Shown: positions 36,124 to 49,659, counted from the stretch's first letter. The stretch: DNA of 64,000 nt from Antedon mediterranea (GCF_964355755.1 NC_092676.1:15296288-15360287); one strand, 5' to 3'. Made by a program: numbers and translations. Notes: a model not told the origin generated them from the sequence alone.

Positions 36124-37500
36124 GTAGGATTGGCTGATTCTATGAATATGATAGTAACATATAATATAGGCCTTCCAAGGCTGGACGAGGCCTAGCCTAT
36201 AAAATATTATTATAAAGAAAGAAAGTATAGTTCTAGACCTATGCCCACTGTGTGTAGCTTTACCTATTGTCATGTAAAGTAAAATAAGGTAGGTTAATCT
36301 TAAATCGTAAATTAATTTGTTTTATATATAAATTTAGGTTATTTATTTAGGCCTAGCTCGTCATCCAGAAAGGCCCCTCTCTCCTGTCTACGGATTCTCT
36401 CTGTCTACTTAACTAGCCAGTACTTAGTACTGCTACTGCTCGTACCACAGTAGGCAGCTGTATCCCATAGCTTTTGATGGCTAGGCCTATTTTTTTATAA
36501 TTTCTTTATTTACCAGTTAGATTCAGTTTGCAAGCATTTGACAATAACGAATAGTAAAGAGTGTTTATTAAAAGTTAAGACGATGATCTATGCTCCCTGC
36601 AATCGGACGCGTGGATCGCAGTAAACTACAATCCCTCATCGTGTAATAAAATTGCTATAGTTGACTGTACTAAGCAATGCATATTTGTTCAGAATGTAGC
36701 ATGGTTATTGTTCTTTACCTTTCATCCCAGGTTTTAGGTTCTCCTTCCTGTAAGTGATTTGTTTCCTGCTCTGCTGGTGGGTGTGCTGAACAAACAATAT
36801 TCATTCTTATATAGATATTGTATAAGTCTAAAATTCAAAATTAATCAACAAACATACAGTACCCTAAACTAGCATTGGTATGGTAGTCAATCATTCATTT
36901 CGGTTGTCATACTGTATAGTTGAAGGAAAATCTGACATTCGCCTTTTCCATTTACAGTTGAACCTTCATTTTACGTACGGTACGAGACCAAAAGGCGTAC
37001 GTAAAAGCTAATTAGCCTAGACTAATCTAGGCCAGGTTAGGCCTATCTAGATGTGAGGCCTAGCTGTGATGCTTAACTGGAAAAGTATGCAGGCTGTGCG
37101 ATGTTTAAATAAAGTTTTATAATTAAAAACCAATGTTCTTGTATTTTCTATCAATAAAAACAGTCACTGCTGTAGGGGGAATGCACCCGTGTGGCTTGTC
37201 TCACAGCCTTGGCTTTGTGGTTAGATTGTGCCCTCAATGTAAAAAAATAACACTATTTATGTAATAAATTACTAAAAATGATGACGTCGTCAGTCATTTT
37301 ATGCGTACGTAAAATCAGGGTACGTAAAATCAGGGTACGTAAAACATGGATTCTACTGTATAGTTATTTACTGTTCATTTATTTACTGTTCATTTATTTA
37401 CTGTTCATTTATTTACTGTTCATTTGTTAGTGAAATTTGGAAAAATTAAATTAGACAGGTGCACCAAATTACTTAAATAATCAACAGTATGCATACACGG
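36124..37500. other. Presumed first intron of PLCL, proximal part
   Basis: No second exon was recognised here or anywhere to 64000. A 16-bp tandem repeat of TATTTACTGTTCATTT, four copies, lies at 37363-37430. TACGTAAAATCAGGG is repeated near 37305-37345. Confidence 0.45.
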
Positions 37501-37504
37501 TAAA

Positions 37505-38283
37505 CAGACGATCAGGGCCAAGGATGATCGGGCCCATTTTGTTATGTGCCCTATCGTCTTATACGTTTGTTCCGATCGTCTTAGGCGTTGGGCCTGATAG
37601 TCTTAACCGTTGGGCCCGATAGTCTTAACATTGGGCCCGATAAACTAATAACAATATTTTATAGACAATGCGGTGCAGAACAGGAAGCCAATGTAATTCT
37701 TTAACATTGGGCCCCGATAGCCAAGTGTATCGTTTGTTAATCTGTTCCATTATATTTTATAATTGAGTTATTGGCAAACAATGTTTATGTATAATATTAA
37801 TGGTAGCCATTACAGTACATGCGATTAAAAAAGATATGATAGAAAATTATTAGATTATACATAAAGGTGACGTAAGGTAAAAAAACTCATTTTGTCATTT
37901 GGTAACTGTATCTGTGTCTACTATTGCAATTGTTGGCAGAGATTTTTTTAGCCTAAATGAATTATTTATTTATTATTATATATTATTTTCTAGTGTTTGG
38001 TATAGAAAAAAAGTCTCCTTAATAGGGTAATCATAATATAATAATATTTTATGGTTAACAATTATAAATCCAATTCGTTTTCGTGGACCGGATCGTCTTC
38101 CCTTTATTTTTATAATGGGCCCGATCGTCTAATTATATTGGGCCCGAATGTCCTGGTCCAAACAGTTGAGCCCGAACATCCACACAAAGTTGGGCCTAAA
38201 CGTCTGCACACGTTAGTACCCGATTGTCTTTAGAAAAACCAGATCGTCTGGCCCTGATCATCCATGATCATCCTGATAGTCTG
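37505..38283. mobile_element. Putative DNA element with GGGCCCGATCGTCT subterminal repeats
   Basis: The left end CAGACGATCAGGGCC is mirrored at the right end, whose complement starts CAGACTATCAGG. Between them, clustered at each side (37530-37720 and 38085-38280), are about a dozen degenerate copies of TTGGGCCCGATCGTCTTA. Terminal plus subterminal repeats of this kind are common in non-autonomous DNA transposons. No clear target duplication or coding capacity was found. Confidence 0.5.
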
Positions 38284-38289
38284 TCAATT

Positions 38290-39790
38290 GTGTATACAAT
38301 AATAGTAATTTAGCATCTTCTTGGTCCAAGCATAGCAAGTACTAATTATTACTTTAGCCTCCCCCTAAAATTTAATAGCCATGTCTTTTTAAAATAAAAA
38401 AATGACTATTTGTATTTTTCTGCAACCTGATCGTTTTTTTATATCATTTTTGAAATGTTTAGCCCCTCCTAATCTATTATAATATAATGCTGGATCATCC
38501 ACCCCTGTCTATTATCAACAGGACAATTAGACTCCTAAAAAGTTGTTCTGAATTGTAAAAGTTGTCCTTGGGACATATTTATCCGTGTAGTTTAATAAAG
38601 CTAGGGATACACCTATTTGTCTTATAAATGACATAAACATTGCTTGTGCTTTACTGAAATATAAGCATGACAGTGCTTGTTGGATAAATACAATACAGTA
38701 CTTATTTTATATATAGCACACAAGAGCATACAGAGAGGAGGCCACTAGTGCACAAGTTACACTATGCTGCATGGATGAACCTTGTCAAAATGTGAACTGT
38801 GAGCTTATGGCAGCCAACGTGTTAGATTGATTTTAATCTTAACAATATAAGGTGAAATAATCATGTATATGATATAAAAGAAAATCTAATTGCAAATATT
38901 GAATTTAAATTAATTGTAGGAATACTGTGACTCATTGATATTGACATAAATGCTCATCTTCTTATCCAAGGCATTCTAAGCTAAAGTAAACTAATCAAGT
39001 CTATTCAAAACCTGAATATTATAGGTGTTTAATTTGATTGCTCATTGTTTAAAAAATATTAACTTGAAAGATCTGAAAACATATTAAACTCTTTTTAGAA
39101 ATGTTAATGGTTAATAGTTCAATTAATTTAATATATGTTTGACTGTAATTTATCCTTAATATAAACATAGATCAGGTGTCTGAAATTTTCAATAACTACT
39201 AAGACTTAAAGTTAGCTTGATGTTCAAGATGTGCTATTACCATTTATTAGTGCCACCATTTACATACTGTATTAACTTTCTAAAATATGTACAATTATAG
39301 AGTTCTCAATTAACATCTGTAATTACTAACTTCTACTTTTTCATGTACCGAAATCTAGGTTCACGCTAGCCATTAGCATATTTAAAAATAACGATTGGAG
39401 TTGCCAATTGGCAAAAAAAAAAAAATGATATCCTTCGCAAAACTGGCGAAATTTCGTCTGGCCATGGTTTAAAGTTTGAGAAGTCTTGTTCCTGAATTAT
39501 TTTATCTTCCTTTTTTGGTCAGAATCTGTTATACAAATCAGGAAAGACATGATTCTTGCTGACAAGGTTACCGTTTGATTGCAATTTTCTGTTATACTTT
39601 TGTCTTCCATCTTACTAACAAAGATGTTTGCATGTTGTTTTTAACCCTTTGAATTGCACTTTTTGAGCCTTTGACCTAGGTAGAAAAAAATGCAATTTTT
39701 CGGAAGGCCAAACAATTTCACATAATAAAACCAGCAATTACAGAAAGTTACAGGTATAAAAATATATTTTGCATTTTTCCTTTTAGCCTC
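38290..39790. other. AT-rich, probable PLCL intron
   Basis: No gene or ordered repeat recognised. Confidence 0.4.
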
Positions 39791-39794
39791 AGAC

Positions 39795-40165
39795 ACTTTA
39801 TTTATTTTATTTTTATTTGTTCTTTCCTTAAACTGAAATACACTTTCAATACAAAAGTACTGATTTCCAAAGTGGTTCAGTAAACATATTTACAACAAAA
39901 ATAAAATATAAAAGAAAAACAAAAAGAAAGAAAACAGATATAAAACTATTTACAATTGTGAAGGCAAAAAGGTTAATACATTATATATGTTTTCTATAGT
40001 GAAGATTTAAAAGTTTCCAAAGACATATTATGGAGTTCTGATTTTATGTTATTTGGTAGAGAATTCCATAGTTTAGTTGATCTATAAAAAAAGTTCTTTT
40101 ACCCTGAGAGTTATTCCATAATGGAATAGATAAGTCATTATTACTTTGGGAGCGAGTGCATTTAT
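39795..40165 (-). mobile_element. LINE 3' end fragment
   Basis: The minus strand encodes IPLWNNSQGKRTFF, then, after a frameshift, TKLWNSLPNNIKSELHN and SLETFKSSL. This is the conserved C-terminus of Jockey/CR1-type ORF2 proteins. An A-rich tail follows on the minus strand near 39800. Only the last part of the element remains. Confidence 0.7.
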
Positions 40166-40169
40166 TATG

Positions 40170-43100
40170 GTTATCTACAGTAAATTGAAATACTTAGGGT
40201 AGAAACCTTGTGTCTTTAAAGTACAGTAGGGTTAAGTCTTCAGAATTATTTACTGGGAAAAAAAAAAGATTTCCTTTGTAGCAAAAAGAAATCCTCTAGT
40301 TCTGATTAAAATTTGTAAATTTTGTATAACAAAAAGAAAGAAATAAATTAACATACAGCAAGTTTAAATTGTAGGAGCTTTGGGTATTTTCAATCAAATG
40401 GTAACTTGATATTATATCCTACATGTACACATACAAGCACTGTCATAGTAAATCTCCAATATCATACCTCTACTACAGTACTAGGTACCCATTCATTTTC
40501 TTCCACACTGGTAAATAGTCCATTGCATTTGCACCATAACTCTGTTGTTTAGACATTATAATATTTAATTTTCCCTTAATGGTTCTGTAATGAAGAAGTA
40601 AGAATCAAATGACGGTAGAATATGATGTTATCATCGACCAAAGAAGCTCTATTGTAAACAGTAAAAGCCTATTTAATTGAAGTTGTGTGTGAAATTCAAA
40701 CCCAATGCTCTTTTACCCCATGGCATTTAATCAAGGTATCATAGGAGAACATTTGTATATGGAATTATTTGATTTGGGACCAATAAAGAGGAAAAATTAT
40801 CAATGTAAACAATTTACTGTGTACACAAGTTTGTAACCTGAGTGGTTTGTAGGGTTCGAACAAACCTCTTTTCCCTGAAGTGCCCTTTCAAACTAGGCCT
40901 AGCCTACAGTACTAACATTTTTTGCCATTCTACATAGTCAACTCCCTGCTCACTCTCTTTGAAACTAAACTGGTTAGCATCACTCAATTTTATTATGTGA
41001 CTTTAAAAAGCGGAATTCCCGGAAGTGAAAACATGTAAACCACTGCTAAAGAATATTGTATTTTAGCGGGAAATGACACGAAATATTGTGAGACTCCCGC
41101 ATTTATCGGGAGAGAATAGGATGTCTGCCTTTAGTGCTCTTTTCTTCAAGATGTACTTATCTTAGCCCCTGGTGAAAAGAGGTCAATGGAAACTCTGAGT
41201 TATATACTGTATATATTGATACAGTATGTCCTATTCGTTTTTTAAAAATAAAATGATGGAGACAGGGTATAAATACATTTTCCAAATAGGTAAACAAATT
41301 CATCACTGTACCACTGTATTAATACATACCCCAGCTGATGAAAGAAAGGTAACAACAATAATAGAAGCAGCTAACAATTTGCATCATGTTGGTGTTGGAG
41401 ATTTGATATAATGGACACTGACAGTAGGATTCTCTGCTAACATATTACGATAGCAATGCAAATTGTCAATTCACCAGTTTTTATCGACACCTGGGAAGTG
41501 TCATTGGAATAGCCAAATGTATTGCAAACATTAAAATCAATGATTATGTTATCAATATTTCTTATCAATAATAACAGTATTTGCATTACAAGTGCCTCAT
41601 AGTCATAAGATATTTTGATTTTTAAAAAAGAATGCTTTAAATCATAATATGGGATTAAAAGCAGTTTTACGTAGAGAGTTCTAGCTTGCACATTCATCCA
41701 AGTAATGTAGACTATTAAAGATTAAAGAATCCAGTATATTATTCACATTCTTATTGTTTTTCATCAAAAACACAACCTATAAATATAATTTATATTTTGT
41801 GTGTTAACAGTATTAATTCCTTTGGTCTACTAAACGACTACTTCAGGTTCATTCAGTTTCTCAAAAATAAGAATAGTTATCAACTGTTTTGCCTTTAGTT
41901 TTATAGTAGTACAGTATTTGCAACATAATCTAGATGATTGTGTTTATGTAAATTAGTTTTACAATTAGACAGTTTATGTACTGTACAGTTTAGATAAGCT
42001 GGGATTGCGACCTCTTTCTATTGAGCAGGATAATTAACATGACTTTCTTGGTTACAGAAATTGGGCCCACACAAAAAAACATTTTTTACTAATGAATTGT
42101 ATTGTGGGTATATAATGACCTCATTTTACAAACTGTAGCTGAGAGAACTGGTTTTTCATTGTACATAGTAAAAATAAGCTAAACAACAACATTTTTGCAA
42201 TACTAACAAATACCAAAATCCTTTTGAAATTGAAGAAAACATTTTTTTCTTGGAATTTTTCAATAGAAACTGCAGGCCCTAAAATTTAAGAATGATAATA
42301 ATTTTAGATAATATCTGAACATAGTATAAATATTACTACCTATTTATTACATATTTTGTTGTACATAGATCAGTGTATACAGTACATTTTCTATGTTGGA
42401 AGTCAATATTGATATAATTGGTACAGGTGAAACTTCTCATTCAAGGCTTCCTGCTTGTTACATAGAAAGATTCACTATTAAGACATTACAATGGACTAAG
42501 GCTAGGCTATTGATTCAATCCCAACATTTGCATACAATAGAGTAAACATGAGTATAATTAGCTAAACAGTTTCTTTTATAATCCCAGGGTCAGTTATATA
42601 GTAGAATCTTTCAGGACAATTGTATTGGTTTGGTATGAAACTTTTTTATTTTACAAAAATATTCAAAATTGTGATTTCTCCTACTGTATATTTTTGCTAT
42701 TGAAAGTGAATCACTTTTATAACAATATACAAATGATATCCTAAGAAACTTTACTATTGAAATCTGCCTATAAGGAGTAAATTGTATTGCAATATTATTA
42801 AGGTATTAAATAAAATTATACCAACTATATAATATATACCAACTCATCGTCGTCATGGTATTAACAATGCTAGACGATGAAACGCCAGTTGAGAATGAAA
42901 CCTGATAAATTTCGAAACGTACTGTAAGTTCGCTTATATTATTTTTTGGTTGTTCTAAAAGAAATTTTATTTAATACCTATTCCACAACCAGATGAAATT
43001 CTTCTAACATTATTAAAGTAATTACAGTAATATCATCTGCCTGCCTTCAAAATGTGTTTAGTAATGTTGGTAGCATTTCTTTTGCTTGTTTGCTTTATTC

Positions 43101-44095
43101 TTATCAGAGCTGTAATTAAACACATTGGATGGTAGATAAGTACAAACTACAAGTATCAATGCGCAATATCAACAGAAACTGGTGAAGTTTTTAGGCTAAG
43201 GTTCATTTCAGTAAAAAAAGAGGTTTAATATATTGAATTTACATTTTGCTGTTTGAGTCAGAGGGAAATAAAGCCGATTTATTTTATTGTGTAAATGGTT
43301 TAGTATCGGGCTCAGTTATTTTAAACTGCATTAGTTCCTGAATACATATTCCAGTATTAACTTGTGCACAATCTCAATCTTGTCAAATTTAATGCATTTC
43401 AATCCATTCTTTTCTAGCCAAATCACCTATTATGATTGTCAAAACTTATTTTTTCAATTTTATTTTGGTTTGTTTCTTAAATAATATTAATTGTGAATAG
43501 GTTACACAGTAACACCATGTTTTTTATAGATATAAATAAATTACAGTTGTGTAGAAGAGCATTTAACATTCAGATTTGTGTGTAATTATATTATTATATA
43601 GGATAAAAATAATTCAAGGTTGTAGAGGGTCGTGGGAGATGTGCAGGGTGCTTACCATCATATCACCCAATCTAATTGTCTTTTAATATCTATTAAATCA
43701 TGCATAATACAGTGCTCATAAATATCAAGTTAAAATGTGTACAGTTTATTAAAATTTTATATCATTTTAAAGTTTTTGAAAATTAAGTGTTATTGTGTAC
43801 ATACACAGATCATCAGCATTTCTCAATGAATACAAATCCAGTGTTTATTCAAATAAATGCGGTAGGCCTAACTGGTATAATCAATACATTATTTATTTCA
43901 AACATCTTGTAAAACATGGACTAAAGAATCCCGGGTTTTAACGTGATACGCCGGATAGCGCACAACCTGAAACTTGCCATCTAACTCAACAAGTCAGCTA
44001 CCAATCGGCGTTCAGGGTTTAACCTGATTTCCAAAAAATCTATGAATATCATCAGTTCTCAATATTTATTTATTATTTAACGCACACATGGCCTG
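40170..44095. other. AT-rich, probable PLCL intron
   Basis: No supported exon. A 61-codon frame at 41226-41411 is not recognised and lacks splice or family support. Confidence 0.4.
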
Positions 44096-44096
44096 T

Positions 44097-44332
44097 TAAA
44101 AAAGAAGAGTATGACTGTTACCGCAAACGTTGCCAGCTAGATCAGAGAGGGCAGCAAAAACCCAGAAGTCGCAAAGTAATTACATCAACTCGTAAATTGC
44201 TTCTAGCGCGGACGGTTGAAAATCTTCCGATGGAATTAGATATTTTTTTTAGGAGAGAATATAGAACAATATCGTATAGGCCTGCTAAAATGTTGTAGAA
44301 TCCAACTATCGCAGTACACATTGAACAGCTAG
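44097..44332 (+). other. Candidate unassigned exon
   Basis: A locally GC-richer island in AT-rich surroundings. It has one open frame running from about 44090 to a stop near 44298 (containing KKEEYDCYRKRCQLDQRGQQ) and then a consensus donor AG|GTGAGT at 44333. It could be an alternative first exon or a chance frame. The protein is not recognised. Confidence 0.25.
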
Positions 44333-44783
44333 GTGAGTAACCGACACAGAGTTGGTGACATGCGTTTTATTCTAGAGTTAAAGCATAATTTATAGATATA
44401 ACCCAAATTGCCTAGTGACAATTATTTGTCAACAGAATAATATAATTAGTTAGAGCACTGGGAACTATAAGGTAACATCTGTTGTCAGTTTAATTACTGT
44501 ACAACACAATTGCCTAACACTGTGCATTTCAATTTCAAAATAATTAATAAATAAAAAGCTTTTACTTTTCGTTAACATACAAAGAATGACCTGTGTATAC
44601 AATACTAATGCCCGAATAAAAGAAATGGCCTTTCGGGACTATTTTTACATTGTCAGAGTGACACTGAACTGAAATTATTCTTTTGAGATATTTTATGACA
44701 AAGCCCAAATTGATGTAAAAAAATTATGTTAAAGTTTTCAAGTAGGCTATGCTAGAATTAATTCAGTATTACCTTTTCTATTG

Positions 44784-46846
44784 ACACTAGCTTGCTTTTG
44801 TATCTTGTGTCTGAAGGGGTCTAGACTGATACTAATGCTAGCTTGCTTATTGTATCGTCTGTGGGTCTAGACTGACACTAATGCTAGCTTGCTTATTGTA
44901 TCGTCTACTAATGCTAGCTTGCTTATTGTATCGTCTACTAATGCTAGCTTGCTTATTGTATCGTCTGTGGGTCTAGACTGACACTAATGCTAGCTTGCTT
45001 ATTGCATCTTCTGTGGGTCTAGACTGACACTAATGCTAGCTTGCTTATTGCATCGTCTGTGGGGGTAGACTGACACTAATGCTAGCTTGCTTATTGTATC
45101 GTCTGTGGGTCTAGACTGACACTAATGCTAGCTTGCTTATTGTATCGTCTGTGGGTCTAGACTGACACTAATGCTAGCTTGCTTATTGTATCGTCTGTGG
45201 GTGTAGACTGACACTAATGCTAGCTTGCTTATTGTATCGTCTGTGGGTGTAGACTGACACTAACGCTAGCTTGCTTATTGTATCGTCTGTGGGTCTAGAC
45301 TGACACTAATGCTAGCTTGCTTATTGTATCGTCTGTGGGTCTAGACTGACACTAATGCTAGCTTGCTTATTGTATCGTCTGTGGGTCTAGACTGACACTA
45401 ACGCTAGCTTGCTTATTGTATTGTCTGTGGGTCTAGACTGACACTAATGCTAGCTTGCTTATTGTATCGTCTGTGGGTGTAGACTGACACTAATGCTAGC
45501 TTGCTTATTGTATCGTCTGTGGGTCTAGACTGACACTAATGCTAGCTTGCTTATTGTATCGTCTGTGGGTCTAGACTGACACTAACGCTAGCTTGCTTAT
45601 TGTATCGTCTGTGGGTGTAGACTGACACTAATGCTAGCTTGCTTATTGCATAGTCTGTGGGTCCAGACTGACACTAATGCTAGCTTGCTTATTGTATCGT
45701 CTGTGGGTCTAGACTGACACTAATGCTAGCTTGCTTATTGCATCTTCTGTGGGTCTAGACTGACACTAATGCTAGCTTGCTTATTGTATCGTCTGTGGGT
45801 CGAGACTGACACTAATGCTAGCTTGCTTATTGTATCGTCTGTGGGTCTAGACTGACACTAATGCTAGCTTGCTTATTGTATCGTCTGTGGGTCTAGACTG
45901 ACACTAATGCTAGCTTGCTTATTGTATCGTCTGTGGGTCTAGACTGACACTAATGCTAGCTTGCTTATTGTATCGTCTGTGGGTCTAGACTGACACTAAT
46001 GCTAGCTTGCTTATTGTATCGTCTGTGGGTGTAGACTGACATTAATGCTAGCTTGCTTATTGTATCGTCTGTGGGTGTAGACTGACACTAACGCTAGCTT
46101 GCTTATTGTATCGTCTGTGGGTCTAGACTGACACTAATGCTAGCTTGCTTATTGTATCGTCTGTGGGTCTAGACTGACACTAATGCTAGCTTGCTTATTG
46201 TATCGTCTGTGGGTCTATACTGACACTAATGCTACAGTAGCTTGCTTATTGTATCGTCTGTGGGTGTAGACTGACACTAATGCTAGCTTGCTTATTGCAT
46301 AGTCTGTGGGTCCAGACTGACACTAATGCTAGCTTGCTTATTGCATCTTCTGTGGGTCTAGACTGACACTAATGCTAGCTTGCTTATTGTATCGTCTGTG
46401 GGTCTAGACTGACACTAATGCTAGCTTGCTTATTGTATCGTCTGTGGGTCTAGACTGACACTAATGCTAGCTTGCTTATTGTATCGTCTGTGGGTCTAGA
46501 CTGACACTAACGCTAGCTTGCTTATTGTATCGTCTGTGGGTCTAGACTGACACTAACGCTAGCTTGCTTATTGTATCGTCTGTGGGTGTAGACTGACACT
46601 AACGCTAGCTTGCTTATTGTATCGTCTGTGGATCTAGACTGACAATAATGCTAGCTTGCTTATTGTATCGTCTGTGGGTGTAGACTGACACTAATGCTAG
46701 CTTGCTTATTGTATCGTCTGTGGGTCTAGACTGACACTAATGCTAGCTTGCTTATTGTATCGTCTGTGGGTATAGACTGACACTAATGCTAGCTTGCTTA
46801 TTGTATCGTCTGTGGGTCTAGACTGACACTAATGCTAGCTTGCTTA
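44784..46846. repeat. 46-bp minisatellite, about 44 copies
   Basis: Unit contains ATGCTAGCTTGCTTATTGTA, TCGTCTGTGGGTCTAGAC and TGACACTA. Copies are near-identical, with recurring single-base variants (GTGTAGAC, AACGCTAGC, TTGCATAGTC) and two shortened units near 44900-44945. No coding. Confidence 0.96.
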
Positions 46847-47689
46847 GGGTATGTTCAGACTCACGGAGTTACGGTGGAGTTATGTACGCGGCGTACATAT
46901 TTTTGTGTCTGAACCATGCCGCGGATTAGCGTTAGGGAGCTGTTACTCCGCGCCAGTGGCGTTAATAACTCCAGCGGGAGAGGGTAGATTTCATAAGGCT
47001 AATCCATTGATGCATCAGTGATTTCAACCTCCGGTCAACGTCAGCCAATGAAAAGACACGACCGCAATTAGCAGCAGTCTATTCGCGAGGTTTTTTTTAA
47101 TAGCAAAACAATATAGCCTATTCCTCGAGCTAGTAGATCAACAGCAACATTCGAATTAAAATGAAACGTGTTACATGGAAAAGTACAGAAGTGGCTGATT
47201 TGATTTCATTATGGGGCAGCCCTGAATTTATAGACAAGATCAAAATTAGAAATTGGAAAGCTAGCGCCGGCAACAAGATGGCTGTTTTTAAAGAAATTGC
47301 ATCTAAACTGCAAAATTCCTCCTGACAAAGTTGGCGTCGGCGACATGATTTTACAAAATTAATTAAAATCATACAAATAATGGCAAAGTCATTGTCCGTG
47401 TAATAATTATGTTCGAAATTACTATCTTCTGTAAGGATTTGCAAAAAAATCGGCAAAAAAACCTTTACATTTGAAGGTAACATTGTATTATATTGCTAGG
47501 CCTAGCTAGTGTTGTAAACTTTCGCGCGTGTCACTCTCAGCTCTGTCGGTATGACGGAACTTCCGCTTTAAACGCAAGACGTTTGGAATGATAATCGTTG
47601 TGTCTGAACACCTTGACTTTTAATGCCACGGATTACCGTACGCCTTGCGTAGATAACTCCACCGTAACTCCGTGAGTCTGAACATACCC
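46847..47689 (+). mobile_element. Harbinger-like element inserted in the minisatellite
   Basis: An 843-bp insertion with terminal inverted repeats of more than 35 bp beginning GGGTATGTTCAGACTCACGG. It is flanked by TTA on both sides (46844-46846 and 47690-47692). The 46-bp unit is split exactly at GCTTA/TTG and resumes after the element. TTA target duplication and this end sequence fit PIF/Harbinger. It carries a MYB/SANT-like ORF remnant and no transposase. Confidence 0.9.
47161..47325 (+). pseudogene. MYB/SANT-like ORF remnant of a Harbinger element
   Basis: A 54-codon frame starting MKRVTWKSTEVADLISLWGS and containing RNWKA and VFKEIASKL. The pattern W...EV..LI.LW....F....I..RN...FKEIA.KL is that of the MYB/SANT-like DNA-binding domain. 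Harbinger transposons encode this domain as a second protein that helps the transposase bind the ends. It stops early; similar residues continue in a shifted frame (RRRHDF and onward). It is therefore truncated compared with a full trihelix domain and probably non-functional. Confidence 0.6.
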
Positions 47690-47842
47690 TTATTGTATCG
47701 TCTGTGGGTCTATACTGACACTAATGCTAGCTTGCTTATTGTATCGTCTGTGGGTGTAGACTGACACTAATGCTAGCTTGCTTATTGTATCGTCTACTGA
47801 CACTACTTCTAGCTTGCTTATTTTATCGTCTGTGGGTCTAGA
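47690..47842. repeat. 46-bp minisatellite, distal remainder
   Basis: About three further units resume directly after the inserted element and then degenerate near 47840 (TACTTCTAGC, TTTTATCGTC). Confidence 0.92.
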
Positions 47843-47849
47843 CGGGTAC

Positions 47850-49090
47850 AAATGTTTTTTTGACAACTGTCTTAAGTTATTTCACACTATAAATGGTGCT
47901 GTATGTTAGTTGTACTTTTATGACAATTATATTTAATGTTAAAGGCCAGTTGCGGGCAAAACATTCTATTGAACATTCCAATAATTATCGATCTATAGTT
48001 CCCCCTATGTTTCATAATTTGTGTTACACCAGATTGTTTAAAATAAGCACTTTCTTATCAGTGGGAGGAGGGGGAGGGGGATAGTTGAAATTACACAGTA
48101 AAATCTCTATTCTTTTGTACACAAATGTTGTAAATAGAGAGGCATTTTTAAAATACTATATAAAATAAATGGTGTGGTAAAAAATGTTATCAGATGACTA
48201 AATAAAAGTAATTACATTTCTAGTATTTTTATTTTTATTCAAGTTTTATTTTCATGATATAGCAAAAATTATACACCGTATATCCACCATCTTTTTTCAC
48301 TACTGAAAAAAGGTCTGGTTTTTATAGCAGAATTTTGTCACATTTTGTATTTGACCATTTTAAGGGAAGTTCATTTTAAGAGAAGTTCATGTTTTTTAAT
48401 CTTGATTTTTATTACAAATATTTGATTTATGTACAATTAACCAGATATTATATTTACAATTCATGCCTGTACCTTGGCTTTAAAAAGCATTATGTACTTA
48501 ATGTATTAATAAAATACAAATTCAATCTTTAAAATATATAACCTGCAGTTTGACTGACTGACTTCATGCTGTTTCTACAGAAACCTGATGTTACAGTATG
48601 TTAACTGTTCATAATAGACAGGTTTTGAAATTCATTGCACATAGCTGATTCAACATATCTAAAGGTTATAGAACCACTGCTTATCGCATTAGATTCATTT
48701 TTAATTAATACATTTTTTTATACTATAGTCTTTCCATCTACTTTTACTTACCATTAAATAATACAAACATAAAATCAGTTTTAATAACCATCTTAAAATC
48801 TCAGTAGATTGATACTTGTGTAAAGTTTACATAAATTATTGTGTGTTGTGTGCATGCATAGTGCATTGTCCACAATTACTTTCTATCTCAGATTCTGATT
48901 CAGATTCATCTACTGTACTATCTTGAATTAGCTCTTTAAATTGACCATTTTAGTATTTTTTTAAAACATAGAATAATAAGAATTTAATAGAGTGAACCGT
49001 GATGATGTCACTAAAAATAGTTGGGTGTAGATTGTAAGTAAACAAAAGAAGACCCCTCTTTTTAGCTACTGTACAATAGCAGAAGGTGTC
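47850..49090. other. AT-rich gene-free stretch
   Basis: No exon, RNA gene or ordered repeat recognised. Confidence 0.4.
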
Positions 49091-49096
49091 AGAATG

Positions 49097-49655
49097 CACA
49101 CATGGTAATCTTGCACACATGGTGATCTTGCACACATGTTGATATTGCACACATGTTGATATTGCACCACATGTTGATATTGCACACATGGTGATATTGC
49201 ACACATGGTGATCTTGCACACATGGTGATCTTGCACACATGGTGATCTTGCACACATGTTGATATTGCACACATGTTGATATTGCACACATGTTGATATT
49301 GCACACATGTTGATATTGCACACATGGTGATATTGCACACATGGTGATCTTGCACACATGGTGATCTTGCACACATGGTGATCTTGCACACATGGTGATC
49401 TTGCACACATGGTGATCTTGCACACATGGTGATCTTGCACACATGGTGATCTTGCACACATGGTGATCTTGCACACATGGTGATCTTGCACACATGGTGA
49501 TCTTGCACACATGGTGATCTTGCACACATGGTGATCTTGCACACATGGTGATCTTGCACACATGGTGATCTTGCACACATGGTGATCTTGCACACATGGT
49601 GATCTTGCACACATGGTGATCTTGCACACATGGTGATCTTGCACACATGGTGATC
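49097..49655. repeat. 17-bp minisatellite, about 33 copies
   Basis: Unit CACACATGGTGATCTTG with block variants ATGTTGATATTG. The minus strand is open in all three frames for about 190-250 codons. A 17-bp unit without stops cycles through every frame, so those apparent Cys/His-rich proteins are artefacts. Confidence 0.96.
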
Positions 49656-49659
49656 TTCA

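Noticed and set aside
41226-41411. 61-codon frame ending HHVGVGDLI
   Set aside because: No splice signals, homology pattern or conserved neighbour; chance frame likely.
44784-46846. Regular repeat that might suggest a CRISPR array
   Set aside because: Whole units are repeated head to tail with no unique spacers, in an animal genome; it is a minisatellite.
47130-47483. 117-codon minus-strand frame
   Set aside because: It overlaps the MYB/SANT-like ORF on the opposite strand and has no family pattern; shadow frame.
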